From the NCBI GenBank assembly GCA_937910305.1, contig CALEPS010000053.1:1-33783 (forward strand): a DNA stretch of 33,783 nucleotides. Direction: 5' to 3'. This document shows positions 6,688-13,393 of this stretch, piece by piece; positions within the stretch are counted from its first letter, which is position 1, and every line of letters starts with the position of its first letter. The notes below the pieces were generated by a model, which did no database searches, was not told where the DNA came from, and saw only the letters and a list, made by a program, of their open reading frames with translations. The position numbers and the translations under genes were made by a program. The DNA is from an uncultured Bacteroidales bacterium (lineage in GTDB: Bacteria; Bacteroidota; Bacteroidia; Bacteroidales; Paludibacteraceae).

Positions 6688-8169
6688 ACGGATTATCCTC
6701 TTCAAATATTATCCCCTGCCAGGGACAAGACGGTAGCCAAAGCGGCTATTCAGGCAGGCGCCGATGCAATCTATATCGGTGCTCCGGCTTTCGGCGCACG
6801 CCAAGCGGCTGGCAACAGTATAGACGATTTAGCCGAAGTGGTTCAGTACGCGCATACCTATGGCGTGCAGGTATTGGTGACGGTCAACACGCTGCTGCAT
6901 GACGACGAATATCCCGAAGCGGTCAAAATGATACATGCGTTATACAGGATAGGTGTGGACGCCCTGATCATTCAGGACCTGCATCTGTTGGACTTGGATC
7001 TGCCTCCTATCCGTCTGCATGCTTCTACCCAGTGCGACAACAGAACACCCGAACAGGTTGCGCATCTTCGCGACTTGGGCTTCAAGCGGGTTGTGCTGGC
7101 ACGCGAATTAGGTATAGACGAGATCCGCGCAATCCATGAAGCAGTGCCGGACATCGAACTGGAAGCATTCGTCCATGGCGCCCTGTGCGTCAGTTATTCG
7201 GGGCGGTGCTATATCTCCGAAGTGCTCGCGGGACGAAGCGCCAACAGAGGAGCTTGCGCCCAGTTCTGCCGGATGGCATACGACGTACTGGATAGTTCGA
7301 TGAACGAAGTATCGGACGACCAAGGAATGCCTATTCACCAGCGGTATGTGCTCTCTCTGCAGGACATGGACCGATCGGCATACCTGCAAGAACTCATTGA
7401 CGCCGGAGTGACGACCTTCAAGATAGAAGGACGGCTCAAAGACGCGGATTACGTAACCAACATCACTGCTTATTATAGGGAGAAGCTGGATAACCTCACC
7501 CCGCCCCTCTCCACAAGGAGAGGGAGTTCAGCAGGGGTTTACAGCCGTTCTTTTGCTCCTAATCCGGAGAAGACTTTCCACCGCGGAGGAACGGACTATT
7601 TTCTGCATGGCAGGACAAGACCGATGGCAAACTGGAACACACCTAAATCCACCGGCGAATATATAGGAGAAATAATAGAGGTACGAGGCAACACCCTGCG
7701 TGTGAAACTCAAAGACGGGGTGACGCTCCATAACGGAGACGGACTGACAATCGGTTCAGAAGGCTGTTCCGTCAACGGTGTAGAAGGCAATATTATTAAG
7801 ATTAACAAGAACCTCTCCCCTGCCCTCACCCCAAGAGAGGGAGCGCTGTACCGCAATCTGGACGTTGAGTTCGTGCGCTCGTTGCATGCAGAACGGCGCA
7901 TTCCTGTAGAGGTGGTTTTCAAAGAGACGGAGAACGGATTTGAGATCCTTTATAAAGCCATTTCTTCCGGAAAGGTATGGAGAGGCACTTTTGATTTCCC
8001 GCACGAAGCGGCAAAGAACGAAACGAAAGCGATAGAGAATATCCGAGTGCAACTCTCCAAACTGGGCGACACACCTTATATCGCGCAAAGCGTGCAAATA
8101 GAGAGCAAGCCCTATTTTATACCCATTAGTGTTATAAATCAGTGGCGCAGAGAAACTATCAACGAATAA
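6679..8169 (+). CDS. Peptidase U32 family protein, main part
   Basis: A 496-residue U32 protein. The TIM-barrel half is typical: LQILSPARDK, AAIQAGADAIYIGAP, then VLVTVNTLLHDDE, LHASTQCDN, RVVLARELG, the Cys-rich signature HGALCVSYSGRCYIS with NRGACAQFCR, and TTFKIEGRLKDADYV. Relatives act in collagen-type proteolysis or, more often, in RNA hydroxylation. Only a TTG start (6679) is available, inside the GAATTGA repeat. Two loops, LTPPLSTRRGSSAG (7496-7535) and LSPALTPREG (7806-7843), are encoded by REP-like palindromes. The frame ends at TAA (8167-8169), directly followed by ATG of the small ORF carrying the expected Cys-rich C-terminus in the same frame, so the gene is split. Confidence 0.85.
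   Translation: MRITDYPLQILSPARDKTVAKAAIQAGADAIYIGAPAFGARQAAGNSIDDLAEVVQYAHTYGVQVLVTVNTLLHDDEYPEAVKMIHALYRIGVDALIIQDLHLLDLDLPPIRLHASTQCDNRTPEQVAHLRDLGFKRVVLARELGIDEIRAIHEAVPDIELEAFVHGALCVSYSGRCYISEVLAGRSANRGACAQFCRMAYDVLDSSMNEVSDDQGMPIHQRYVLSLQDMDRSAYLQELIDAGVTTFKIEGRLKDADYVTNITAYYREKLDNLTPPLSTRRGSSAGVYSRSFAPNPEKTFHRGGTDYFLHGRTRPMANWNTPKSTGEYIGEIIEVRGNTLRVKLKDGVTLHNGDGLTIGSEGCSVNGVEGNIIKINKNLSPALTPREGALYRNLDVEFVRSLHAERRIPVEVVFKETENGFEILYKAISSGKVWRGTFDFPHEAAKNETKAIENIRVQLSKLGDTPYIAQSVQIESKPYFIPISVINQWRRETINE
7496..7533 (+). repeat. REP-like palindrome inside the U32 gene, copy 1
   Basis: CCTCACCCCGCCCCTCTCC, a short spacer, then GGAGAGGGAG: a hairpin of the GC-rich CCTCACCCC / GAGAGGGAG kind, translated in frame. 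Confidence 0.75.
7806..7843 (+). repeat. REP-like palindrome inside the U32 gene, copy 2
   Basis: CTCTCCCCTGCCCTCACCCC followed by AGAGAGGGAG: the same family as 7496-7533, translated as NLSPALTPREG. Confidence 0.75.
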
Positions 8170-8361
8170 ATGGAAAATGACAAAATGGGATATAGCTTAA
8201 TGACTTGCAAATACTGCCTGCTCTTTGAGTTAGGCCATTGCCGCAAGCTCAATCCTTATCCAAAGGATAAGGAGCCGCGTTTCCTGCGCCTGCGTACAGG
8301 CAAAGTACTGACGCTCCATTTCGATTGCAAGAACTGCCAAATGTTGATAGACGAATGTTAG
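8170..8361 (+). CDS. Detached C-terminal Cys-rich part of the U32 peptidase
   Basis: A 63-residue ORF in the same frame as the U32 gene, starting on the codon after its stop (TAA-ATG). LMTCKYCLLFELGHC, then LTLHFDCKNCQMLI matches the pattern that ends long U32 proteins of Bacteroidota (M-T-x-KYCLxxxLGxC ... LxFDCKxCQM). The four paired cysteines probably complete a metal or Fe-S site of the main chain. It may be translated by re-initiation as a separate subunit, by read-through, or be the remnant of a recent nonsense mutation. It overlaps the pectinesterase start by 7 bp. Confidence 0.75.
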   Translation: MENDKMGYSLMTCKYCLLFELGHCRKLNPYPKDKEPRFLRLRTGKVLTLHFDCKNCQMLIDEC

Positions 8362-9575
8362 CTTTTATTTTATCCTTAGTATTGCATGTCTCTGCGGGCG
8401 AAAGCATCAACGCCGCACTGGACTCCGCTCGAACGGTGTATGCCGAGCGAGGCGAGAGAACCACAATCCTTATTGAACCGGGCACGTATCGGGAAGAGAT
8501 TACTATTGATGTGCCTGGACTGACGATGAAGAACGCAGCCCGCAAACCTTCTATCGGTTTGAAGAACGGAGGTGTGGATTGCGACAAGAACGCTGTGCGG
8601 ATAACCTGGTATTACGGGCATGGATACCAATACCGGTCGATGGGAGACAAGATCAATTACGGAGGTAGTCGCATGCGGCTATGGAACGCTTCTGTGCTTG
8701 TTACCGCTCCTGATTTTACAGCAGAGAATATCATCTTTGAGAATTCCTTCAATCTCTATGTCTGCGACCTTGAAGCGGCAGACAGTCTTGTCGATATCTC
8801 GCAATCCGACATGCCCTGGACGGAGAAAGAGCGGCCGAAGAAGATCATGCCTGTTCGTCCGAAAGAAGTGGGATCTACCGAAGTACAAAAGAAAGCCTAT
8901 CGTGAACGGGCTGCAGCCATTTCATTTGGCGAGAACGCGACGAATGCGCACTTGAAGAACTGTCGCGCTGTGGGACGACAAGACGTGCTCTACGGTGCAC
9001 AAGGCGCCTCTATCTACTGGGAAGGCGGAATCCTGCAAGGCGGTGTGGATTTTATCTTCGGAGCTATGACTATGAGTGTCAACAAAGCTACTATCGTAGC
9101 AAATATCAACGGCGAGAAAGGGGATAAATGCTATATCTCCGCCGGCCGAAGCGGAAGTAACGAGAAAGGCGAAAAGGCTTCTTCTTCACGCGGAATGCTG
9201 TTCTATAAATGCCATATACGGCTGGCCAACGAAGATGAACTAGTAAATCGGTCTGTCAGTCCGAAGGACGGTCTGTCAGGCGCAGCCGGTCTGTATTCTG
9301 TCAGCGCAGCGGTCTTCTTAGCCCGCCCGTGGCGGAGTTGGGGCGAAACCGTATGGGCTTATACCACTTGGGACGAAGGAGTGCTTAATCCGGACGGGTG
9401 GAGCACCGGACTGATCCAGAAACGCCCTGAGTTCGATCCCGCCAGTCCGTGTCCGCGCAGTTATGAATACAAATCGCAGGACGGTTCTGCAGGAAGACCA
9501 AAATGGGTCTCCGTTCTCCGGAAACCCATTCTACCAGATGGTACCAAACTTAAGCCCAAAGAGTGGCTTAAGTAA
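8355..9575 (+). CDS. Secreted pectinesterase (carbohydrate esterase family 8-like)
   Basis: De-esterifies methylated pectin outside the cell or in the periplasm. From the ATG at 8355 a signal peptide is seen (MLAFILSLVLHVSAG), then the right-handed beta-helix pattern of CE8: TTILIEPGTYREEITI, DFTAENIIFENSF, the catalytic blocks GRQDVLYG and GGVDFIFG (the two Asp of the active site), CYISAGR and LARPWRSWGETVW (usual LGRPW with the active-site Arg). About 406 residues. An insertion, VSPKDGLSGAAGLYSVSAA (9249-9316), just before LARPW comes from a dispersed repeat also present in argS. It starts inside the U32 C-terminal ORF, so it seems to be transcribed with the housekeeping run. Confidence 0.88.
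   Translation: MLAFILSLVLHVSAGESINAALDSARTVYAERGERTTILIEPGTYREEITIDVPGLTMKNAARKPSIGLKNGGVDCDKNAVRITWYYGHGYQYRSMGDKINYGGSRMRLWNASVLVTAPDFTAENIIFENSFNLYVCDLEAADSLVDISQSDMPWTEKERPKKIMPVRPKEVGSTEVQKKAYRERAAAISFGENATNAHLKNCRAVGRQDVLYGAQGASIYWEGGILQGGVDFIFGAMTMSVNKATIVANINGEKGDKCYISAGRSGSNEKGEKASSSRGMLFYKCHIRLANEDELVNRSVSPKDGLSGAAGLYSVSAAVFLARPWRSWGETVWAYTTWDEGVLNPDGWSTGLIQKRPEFDPASPCPRSYEYKSQDGSAGRPKWVSVLRKPILPDGTKLKPKEWLK
9249..9316 (+). repeat. GGTCTGTCAGG-type dispersed repeat inside the pectinesterase gene
   Basis: The 37-bp core at 9270-9306 matches 35 of 37 bases of the reverse complement of 21983-22019 in argS. It is translated in frame as DGLSGAAGLYSVS. Confidence 0.9.
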
Positions 9576-9585
9576 TCCATAATTG

Positions 9586-9599
9586 CCGATTATTAAGAT
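9586..9599 (+). repeat. Left 14-bp inverted repeat flanking the Ig-like gene
   Basis: CCGATTATTAAGAT, the perfect reverse complement of 10757-10770. The pair brackets the gene at 9674-10696. Confidence 0.6.
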
Positions 9600-9613
9600 T
9601 TTAGCACAACGAA

Positions 9614-9639
9614 AGCAAGTGACATTTCTGCCACTTGCT
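9614..9639. terminator. Bidirectional hairpin terminator between convergent genes
   Basis: AGCAAGTGACA, loop TTTC, TGCCACTTGCT forms an 11-bp stem (one G-T pair on the minus strand). It lies 38 bp after the pectinesterase and 34 bp after the Ig-like gene. On the minus strand it is followed by a short T-rich stretch. Confidence 0.75.
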
Positions 9640-9673
9640 CATCGTATAGGGTTGCTATACCTTTACTATAGCT

Positions 9674-10696
9674 TTACTTTACCTTTTGACCAGTAACAGA
9701 ATAGGTCTTGTCGCCACGGAGAATGAGGAGCTGACCGTTCTTGATATCCTTGGTGCTCTTTATATCACCCTGAATATCCTCAATTCCTGTTACTTCTTCT
9801 AACGCAGCCAATGCTTCTTCGGCGGCGGTCAGTTTCGCCAAGTTTTCGGGAGAGATCAATGCTTTCTGCTCGGCGGTCAGAGCGTCGTATGCAGCGCGGG
9901 CAGCCTCAATAGCGGCTTTGTCCTCCAAGGTGATGTCTGCAGGCAGGGCATCGAACAGAGTTACTACTGCGTCTGCTGCCTCTTGGTCAGGGTCAGTAAC
10001 CGTAATAGTGCAGGTAGCGGTTTTGTCATCGGTGGTGTCATCGGTGCCGTTGGTGGCGGTGGCGGTGATGGTAGCGGTGCCGGCGGCTACGGCGGTCACT
10101 ACGCCGTTAGCTACAGTTGCTACGGTTGGGTCGCTCGACGTCCATGTCACGGTCTTGTCCGTTGCGTCGTCGGGGGCGACGGTAGCGGTCAGCGTCAGCG
10201 TCTCGCCGCCTATGGTCACTGCGGCTTCGGTCTGCGAGAGGGTGATGCCCGTGACGTTGACGGTGGTGGGATTCTCATAGCCATACACCTCAATCTTTTT
10301 TATACCCTTACTTTGATAATTGCCACCATCAATGGGTGTGCCATTTATTCTCGGTGTCTTATCCTCTTCTGTGGTTTCTACAACAAATGGAGCTTCGCTA
10401 TCAGTAGCAGTACGATTGGCATCGTCATAGAATATGCATTTGGTGATGGTATATCCTTCGGCAGCATTGACGGTTGCCGACCAACCGTATCCCCACCAGC
10501 CCCAGTTAGCTAAGTATGCTGAGGCCCCTCCTGCAGTATAACTGAATGAAACGGTTGCCACGTTCGCCGTACTGTAGTTTGCCTGCTCTTTTGCAGTTGC
10601 CGTAATTGTGGTCAGCAGCGTTTCCGTCTGCGCCATTGCGCCCGTCGCTGCCATCAGCAGCAGGACGAGAATGGAAAATAGTTTAATTTGCTTCAT
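9674..10696 (-). CDS. Secreted protein with bacterial Ig-like (Big_2) domain and short C-terminal sorting-like tail
   Basis: A 340-residue protein with a clear signal peptide (MKQIKLFSILVLLLMAATGAMAQ). Next comes a beta-rich region, then a Big_2 domain (VTGITLSQTEAAVTIGGETL, then APDDATDKTVTWTSSDP, ATVANGVVTAVAAGTATIT). An Ala-rich helical segment follows (ITLEDKAAIEAARAAYDALT), similar to linker modules of surface proteins. The protein ends NGQLLILRGDKTYSVTGQKVK-type: the ILRG-x-K-x-Y-x3-G-x2-V-K tail shared with both LRR proteins at 26.9-32.6 kb. The tail resembles a truncated type IX secretion C-terminal domain, but that is inference. Probable surface or secreted adhesion protein; partner unknown. 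Confidence 0.75.
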   Translation of the reverse strand: MKQIKLFSILVLLLMAATGAMAQTETLLTTITATAKEQANYSTANVATVSFSYTAGGASAYLANWGWWGYGWSATVNAAEGYTITKCIFYDDANRTATDSEAPFVVETTEEDKTPRINGTPIDGGNYQSKGIKKIEVYGYENPTTVNVTGITLSQTEAAVTIGGETLTLTATVAPDDATDKTVTWTSSDPTVATVANGVVTAVAAGTATITATATNGTDDTTDDKTATCTITVTDPDQEAADAVVTLFDALPADITLEDKAAIEAARAAYDALTAEQKALISPENLAKLTAAEEALAALEEVTGIEDIQGDIKSTKDIKNGQLLILRGDKTYSVTGQKVK

Positions 10697-10976
10697 TGTT
10701 TTGTTGTTTTGAAATTGTTAATAATGTTAATTATTTGTTGTTTGCTTTTGGTGCCGATCTTAATAATCGGATATTTTTGAGGCTCTTTCTTGTGTCGTTT
10801 GTGTCTCGGTCATCTCCCGCTCGTCGCTCGGTCAAGGACTAGGGCTGTCCGCCGGCTTGCAATCTTAACGAGAGTACATTTAAAGTACCCAGAGACCAAG
10901 TACCAAGGACTTTTCATCGAGCGTATCAACAAACACATACAGACATAAGAAAAGCGTGCGCTTTCGCTGCTTTCAT
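10697..10976. other. Non-coding stretch upstream of the Ig-like gene
   Basis: No credible ORF and no clean TAnnTTTG promoter was found on the minus strand. It contains the right 14-bp inverted repeat (10757-10770), which also forms a small hairpin with CCGAT at 10754. A direct repeat of CGAGCG-like words lies near 10810-10830 (minus), and the near palindrome GTACATTTAAAGTAC at about 10874-10888. Possibly a long 5' untranslated region. Confidence 0.4.
10757..10770 (+). repeat. Right 14-bp inverted repeat flanking the Ig-like gene
   Basis: ATCTTAATAATCGG, the perfect reverse complement of 9586-9599. Confidence 0.6.
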
Positions 10977-11114
10977 TTGATTTTCTGAGGTCCTAGACTT
11001 ACCTTATTAGTTCAAATAAATGCACGGAAAACTCACGCTGATACGTGAGCGTGCATAAACCATGCTTGAACTAATAATGATTTCTTAAACTTGTCTAGGG
11101 TTTCAGAAAATCAA
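10977..11114. other. Long imperfect inverted repeat (138-bp hairpin), possible structured RNA or mobile hairpin element
   Basis: The arms pair in nested blocks: TTGATTTTCTGA (10977-10988) with TCAGAAAATCAA (11103-11114); CCTAGAC (10992-10998) with GTCTAGG (11093-11099); TTATTAGTTCAA (11004-11015) with TTGAACTAATAA (11066-11077); ATGCACG (11020-11026) with CGTGCAT (11050-11056); CTCACG (11032-11037) with CGTGAG (11044-11049); terminal loop CTGATA. That gives 44 paired bases in five perfect helices separated by small asymmetric internal loops. No ORF inside. It lies between the KilA-N gene and the Ig-like gene, both on the minus strand. Confidence 0.75.
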
Positions 11115-11229
11115 GTTTGGCTTATAACGCTTTATTTTTGTATGTTGTTTGTCTGTTGTTTTATGCCATAGGCGGATTTTTGTTTATTTGTCTTTCTCCG
11201 GTTTAACGTCTTGGAAAGGGACGATTATT
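11115..11229. other. Spacer downstream of the KilA-N gene
   Basis: No gene. It contains TATTTGTCTTTCTCC (11185-11199) and GGACGATTATTCTAT (11219-11233), both repeated in the spacer upstream of the KilA-N gene at 12051-12065 and about 12101-12115. Confidence 0.6.
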
Positions 11230-12030
11230 CTATCCTTTCAAAATATGTTTGCTTTCCACATTCTCCAGTACGGTCATTTGCTGGATGGCTATCTGGTTGA
11301 GTTTCTGGAGACGTTCGCCTTGCGGCAGACCTTCGTTGATAAATACCGCATTGAGGTTCTCCATATTGCTCAGACAAATCAGTTGGTTTATCGTCGCATA
11401 ATCGCGTATATTACCTTTATCCTCAGGATGTGCGTCGCGCCACTCTTTTGCTGTCATTCCAAACAAAGCCACATTGAGTACGTCGGCTTCATTGGCATAG
11501 ATTAGCGAACGATGGTATTGACTGATCTCTTCCGGCACAAGGTTCGCTTTGATGGCATCTGTATGTATATGATAGTTAATCTTTGCCAACTCGCGCTTAA
11601 CAGACCAATTTAATGAAATCTGTTCTTTTTCTTTAAGTTGCTGGTAGTCACGTACAATATAGAACTTAAACGTCGGACTAATCCACATCGCAAACTCAAA
11701 AGCAATATCTTTATGCGCGTAAGTTCCTCCGTATCTTCCGGCCTTTGCTTGCAAGCATATAGCACCCGTGCGCTCAACAAATTCCTTGACACTAATCTTG
11801 AAATTATTAAGACCTGCATTATTTCTAATTGTGGCGAATTCGCCATAATTAAAATCGGGGTTGTTGACTTTCTCCCAGATGCCGATATACTCCAAAGTGT
11901 TTCGGTTACGCAGCCAATCGGTAACAAAGAAATCTCCGTCCTTTGCCTTTAACATGTCCGTCAAACAGATATCTGCATGAACTTTGATGATTGTGATCTC
12001 TGTTCCTTGTACGTTCAACGTATTGGCCAT
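11230..12030 (-). CDS. KilA-N domain protein
   Basis: A 266-residue protein. The N-terminal half fits the KilA-N DNA-binding domain of phage and mobile-element proteins: ICLTDMLKAKDGDFFVTDWL, RNRNTLEYIGIWEKVNNP, then the hallmark GGTYAHKDIAFEFAMWISP and FKFYIVRDYQQLKEKE. The C-terminal half (ELAKINYHIHTDAIK, LNVALFGMTAKEWRDAHP, IRDYATINQLICLSNMENLN) is a conserved extension of the Bacteroidota versions. Role unknown; a phage-type regulator or accessory defence factor is plausible. It is the last gene of a small minus-strand group with two tiny ORFs and is flanked on both sides by similar spacers. Confidence 0.85.
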   Translation of the reverse strand: MANTLNVQGTEITIIKVHADICLTDMLKAKDGDFFVTDWLRNRNTLEYIGIWEKVNNPDFNYGEFATIRNNAGLNNFKISVKEFVERTGAICLQAKAGRYGGTYAHKDIAFEFAMWISPTFKFYIVRDYQQLKEKEQISLNWSVKRELAKINYHIHTDAIKANLVPEEISQYHRSLIYANEADVLNVALFGMTAKEWRDAHPEDKGNIRDYATINQLICLSNMENLNAVFINEGLPQGERLQKLNQIAIQQMTVLENVESKHILKG

Positions 12031-12111
12031 GGTTCTATGCTTGTTATTTATATTTGTCTTTCTCCTTTCTCGTAGCGCTCGGAAGCACCGCCTCGGAGAA
12101 GGACGGTTATT
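12031..12111 (-). repeat. Intergenic spacer repeated on both sides of the KilA-N gene
   Basis: On the minus strand it reads a CCGTCCTTCTCC block, a GC-rich middle, then GGAGAAAGACAAATA. The same two blocks occur after the KilA-N stop (11185-11233), and in each case the pyrimidine and purine blocks can pair. Confidence 0.55.
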
Positions 12112-12309
12112 TTATGCTTTTATAAATTCTACTTCAGTTGCGCTCTCTTTGGAAACTGCCTTCCGGCGCAGAGAGGCTACTTGGGTCAATACCTGCTCCC
12201 GCGAGTAAGGATGCAATGACATGATTGCTACCTCCCGCTGCGCAGCCATGCTGTTCGAGCGGTGAAAATCGTTGATAAACAATCCGCCCAGAGATGAATT
12301 GTTCTGCAT
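12112..12309 (-). CDS. Small hypothetical protein upstream of the KilA-N gene
   Basis: A 65-residue ORF, basic, with no signal peptide or membrane helix. The segment YSREQVLTQVASLRRKAVSK looks helical. The ATG at 12309 lies 4 nt after the stop of the 36-residue ORF upstream, and the stop is followed by the repeat spacer before the KilA-N gene, which suggests co-transcription. I do not recognise a family; a shorter start (MAAQREV or MSLHPYS) is possible. Confidence 0.45.
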   Translation of the reverse strand: MQNNSSLGGLFINDFHRSNSMAAQREVAIMSLHPYSREQVLTQVASLRRKAVSKESATEVEFIKA

Positions 12310-12313
12310 ATTC

Positions 12314-12424
12314 TTATTTCACTGCGTTCAAACGACGTATTTGTTCCAGTTGTTTAAGCCCGCGGGCATCGTACCCTTGGGCGATAATTGTGTCTATATA
12401 TTTCCAAAAATCGGTATTGGTCAT
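12314..12424 (-). CDS. Very small hypothetical ORF (36 residues)
   Basis: Reads MTNTDFWKYIDTI, IAQGYDARGLKQL, EQIRRLNAVK, then TAA. The ATG lies 32 nt after the nadC stop and the stop lies 4 nt before the 65-residue ORF. The amphipathic, charged composition and the tight spacing favour a real micro-gene, but no family is recognised and it could be a chance ORF. Confidence 0.35.
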   Translation of the reverse strand: MTNTDFWKYIDTIIAQGYDARGLKQLEQIRRLNAVK

Positions 12425-12456
12425 ACGCGCCTTTGCAACTTTCGGCAATTATGTCT

Positions 12457-13323
12457 TTACTTCACTGCCTTGAAACTCATGTCCAGGCTCTTGTAGCTGT
12501 GCGTGAGTGCGCCTACAGAAACGAAGTCCACACCTGTCTCGGCATATGCACGGATCGTTTCAATCGTAATACCGCCGGAGGACTCAATCTCCATGTGACG
12601 ACCAGCCGTTTTCTCCCATTCGCGGATTATGTTTACCGCCTCTTTGGTTTTCTCCGGTGTGAAGTTATCCAGCATGATTCTGTCAGGTATATTCGTAGCC
12701 AGCGCTTCGCGGATCTCGTCAAAATTGCGGCACTCGATCTCGATCTTCAGGTTCTTTCCCTTCTCCTTACAATAATCGCGTGCACGCGTGAGCGCGTTAG
12801 TAATACCTCCGGCAAAATCCACATGGTTGTCCTTGAGCAGGATCATGTCGAAAAGACCTATACGATGGTTCATACCGCCTCCAAGTGCAACCGCCTCTTT
12901 CTCCAGATAGCGGAGCCCCGGCGTCGTCTTACGCGTATCAAGCACATGGCATCCGGTGTCCTCAATGAGAGACTGATAGCGATGAGCCGTAGTAGCCACG
13001 CCCGACATGCGCTGCATGATATTGAGCATCGTGCGCTCGATCTGCAACAGACTCAGCTCCTTGCCATAGACCTTAAACGCCACGTCACCCGGCTTCACAT
13101 GGTCGCCGTCGTGCAGAAATTGCTCTACCCTGCATTCGGGGTCGAAATAATTAATGATTTCTTTAGCAACCTCTACTCCGGCAAGTACGCCTGTATCTTT
13201 GATAATTAACTGCTGGCATCCCATTTGGGTAGGAGGGATACAACTGAGCGAGGTATGATCGCCGTCCCGGATATCCTCTTCAAACCAGATAGCAATAAGC
13301 TTACGAAGTTCTTTTTTGTCCAT
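12457..13323 (-). CDS. nadC: Nicotinate-nucleotide pyrophosphorylase (quinolinate phosphoribosyltransferase)
   Basis: Makes nicotinate mononucleotide from quinolinate and PRPP in NAD synthesis. 288 residues from the ATG at 13323 (MDKKELRKLI); the upstream ATG at 13344 lies within the promoter and is rejected. Family signatures: EEDIRDGDHTS, ERTMLNIMQRMSGVAT, LDTRKTTPGLRYLEK (phosphoribosyl and quinolinate binding), GGGMNHRIGLFDMILLKDNH, IEIECRNF, IMLDNF, IESSGGI and VDFVSVGALTHS. Transcribed from a promoter that shares its palindrome with the divergent outer membrane protein gene. Confidence 0.96.
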   Translation of the reverse strand: MDKKELRKLIAIWFEEDIRDGDHTSLSCIPPTQMGCQQLIIKDTGVLAGVEVAKEIINYFDPECRVEQFLHDGDHVKPGDVAFKVYGKELSLLQIERTMLNIMQRMSGVATTAHRYQSLIEDTGCHVLDTRKTTPGLRYLEKEAVALGGGMNHRIGLFDMILLKDNHVDFAGGITNALTRARDYCKEKGKNLKIEIECRNFDEIREALATNIPDRIMLDNFTPEKTKEAVNIIREWEKTAGRHMEIESSGGITIETIRAYAETGVDFVSVGALTHSYKSLDMSFKAVK

Positions 13324-13341
13324 GAGTCTAAAAATTTTGTG

Positions 13342-13389
13342 CAAAAGTACAAAAAATCTTGCATATATGCAAATTTTTTACTAATTTTG
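13342..13389. promoter_or_regulatory. Divergent promoter pair sharing one palindromic -33 element
   Basis: The palindrome TTGCATATATGCAA (13359-13372) supplies a TTG to each strand. Plus: TTG 13359-13361, 20 bp, TAATTTTG 13382-13389. Minus: TTG (complement of 13370-13372), 20 bp, TACTTTTG (complement of 13342-13349). The two promoters therefore overlap face to face over the same 14 bp. Confidence 0.85.
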
Positions 13390-13393
13390 CGGC

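Noticed and set aside
9983..10513. Gly-rich plus-strand ORF opposite the Ig-like gene
   Set aside because: Antisense shadow of the Ala/Thr-rich Big_2 region.
10977..11114. Hairpin as an integron attC site
   Set aside because: The GTTRRRY/RYYYAAC core boxes are absent at the ends and there is no integrase gene in the window.
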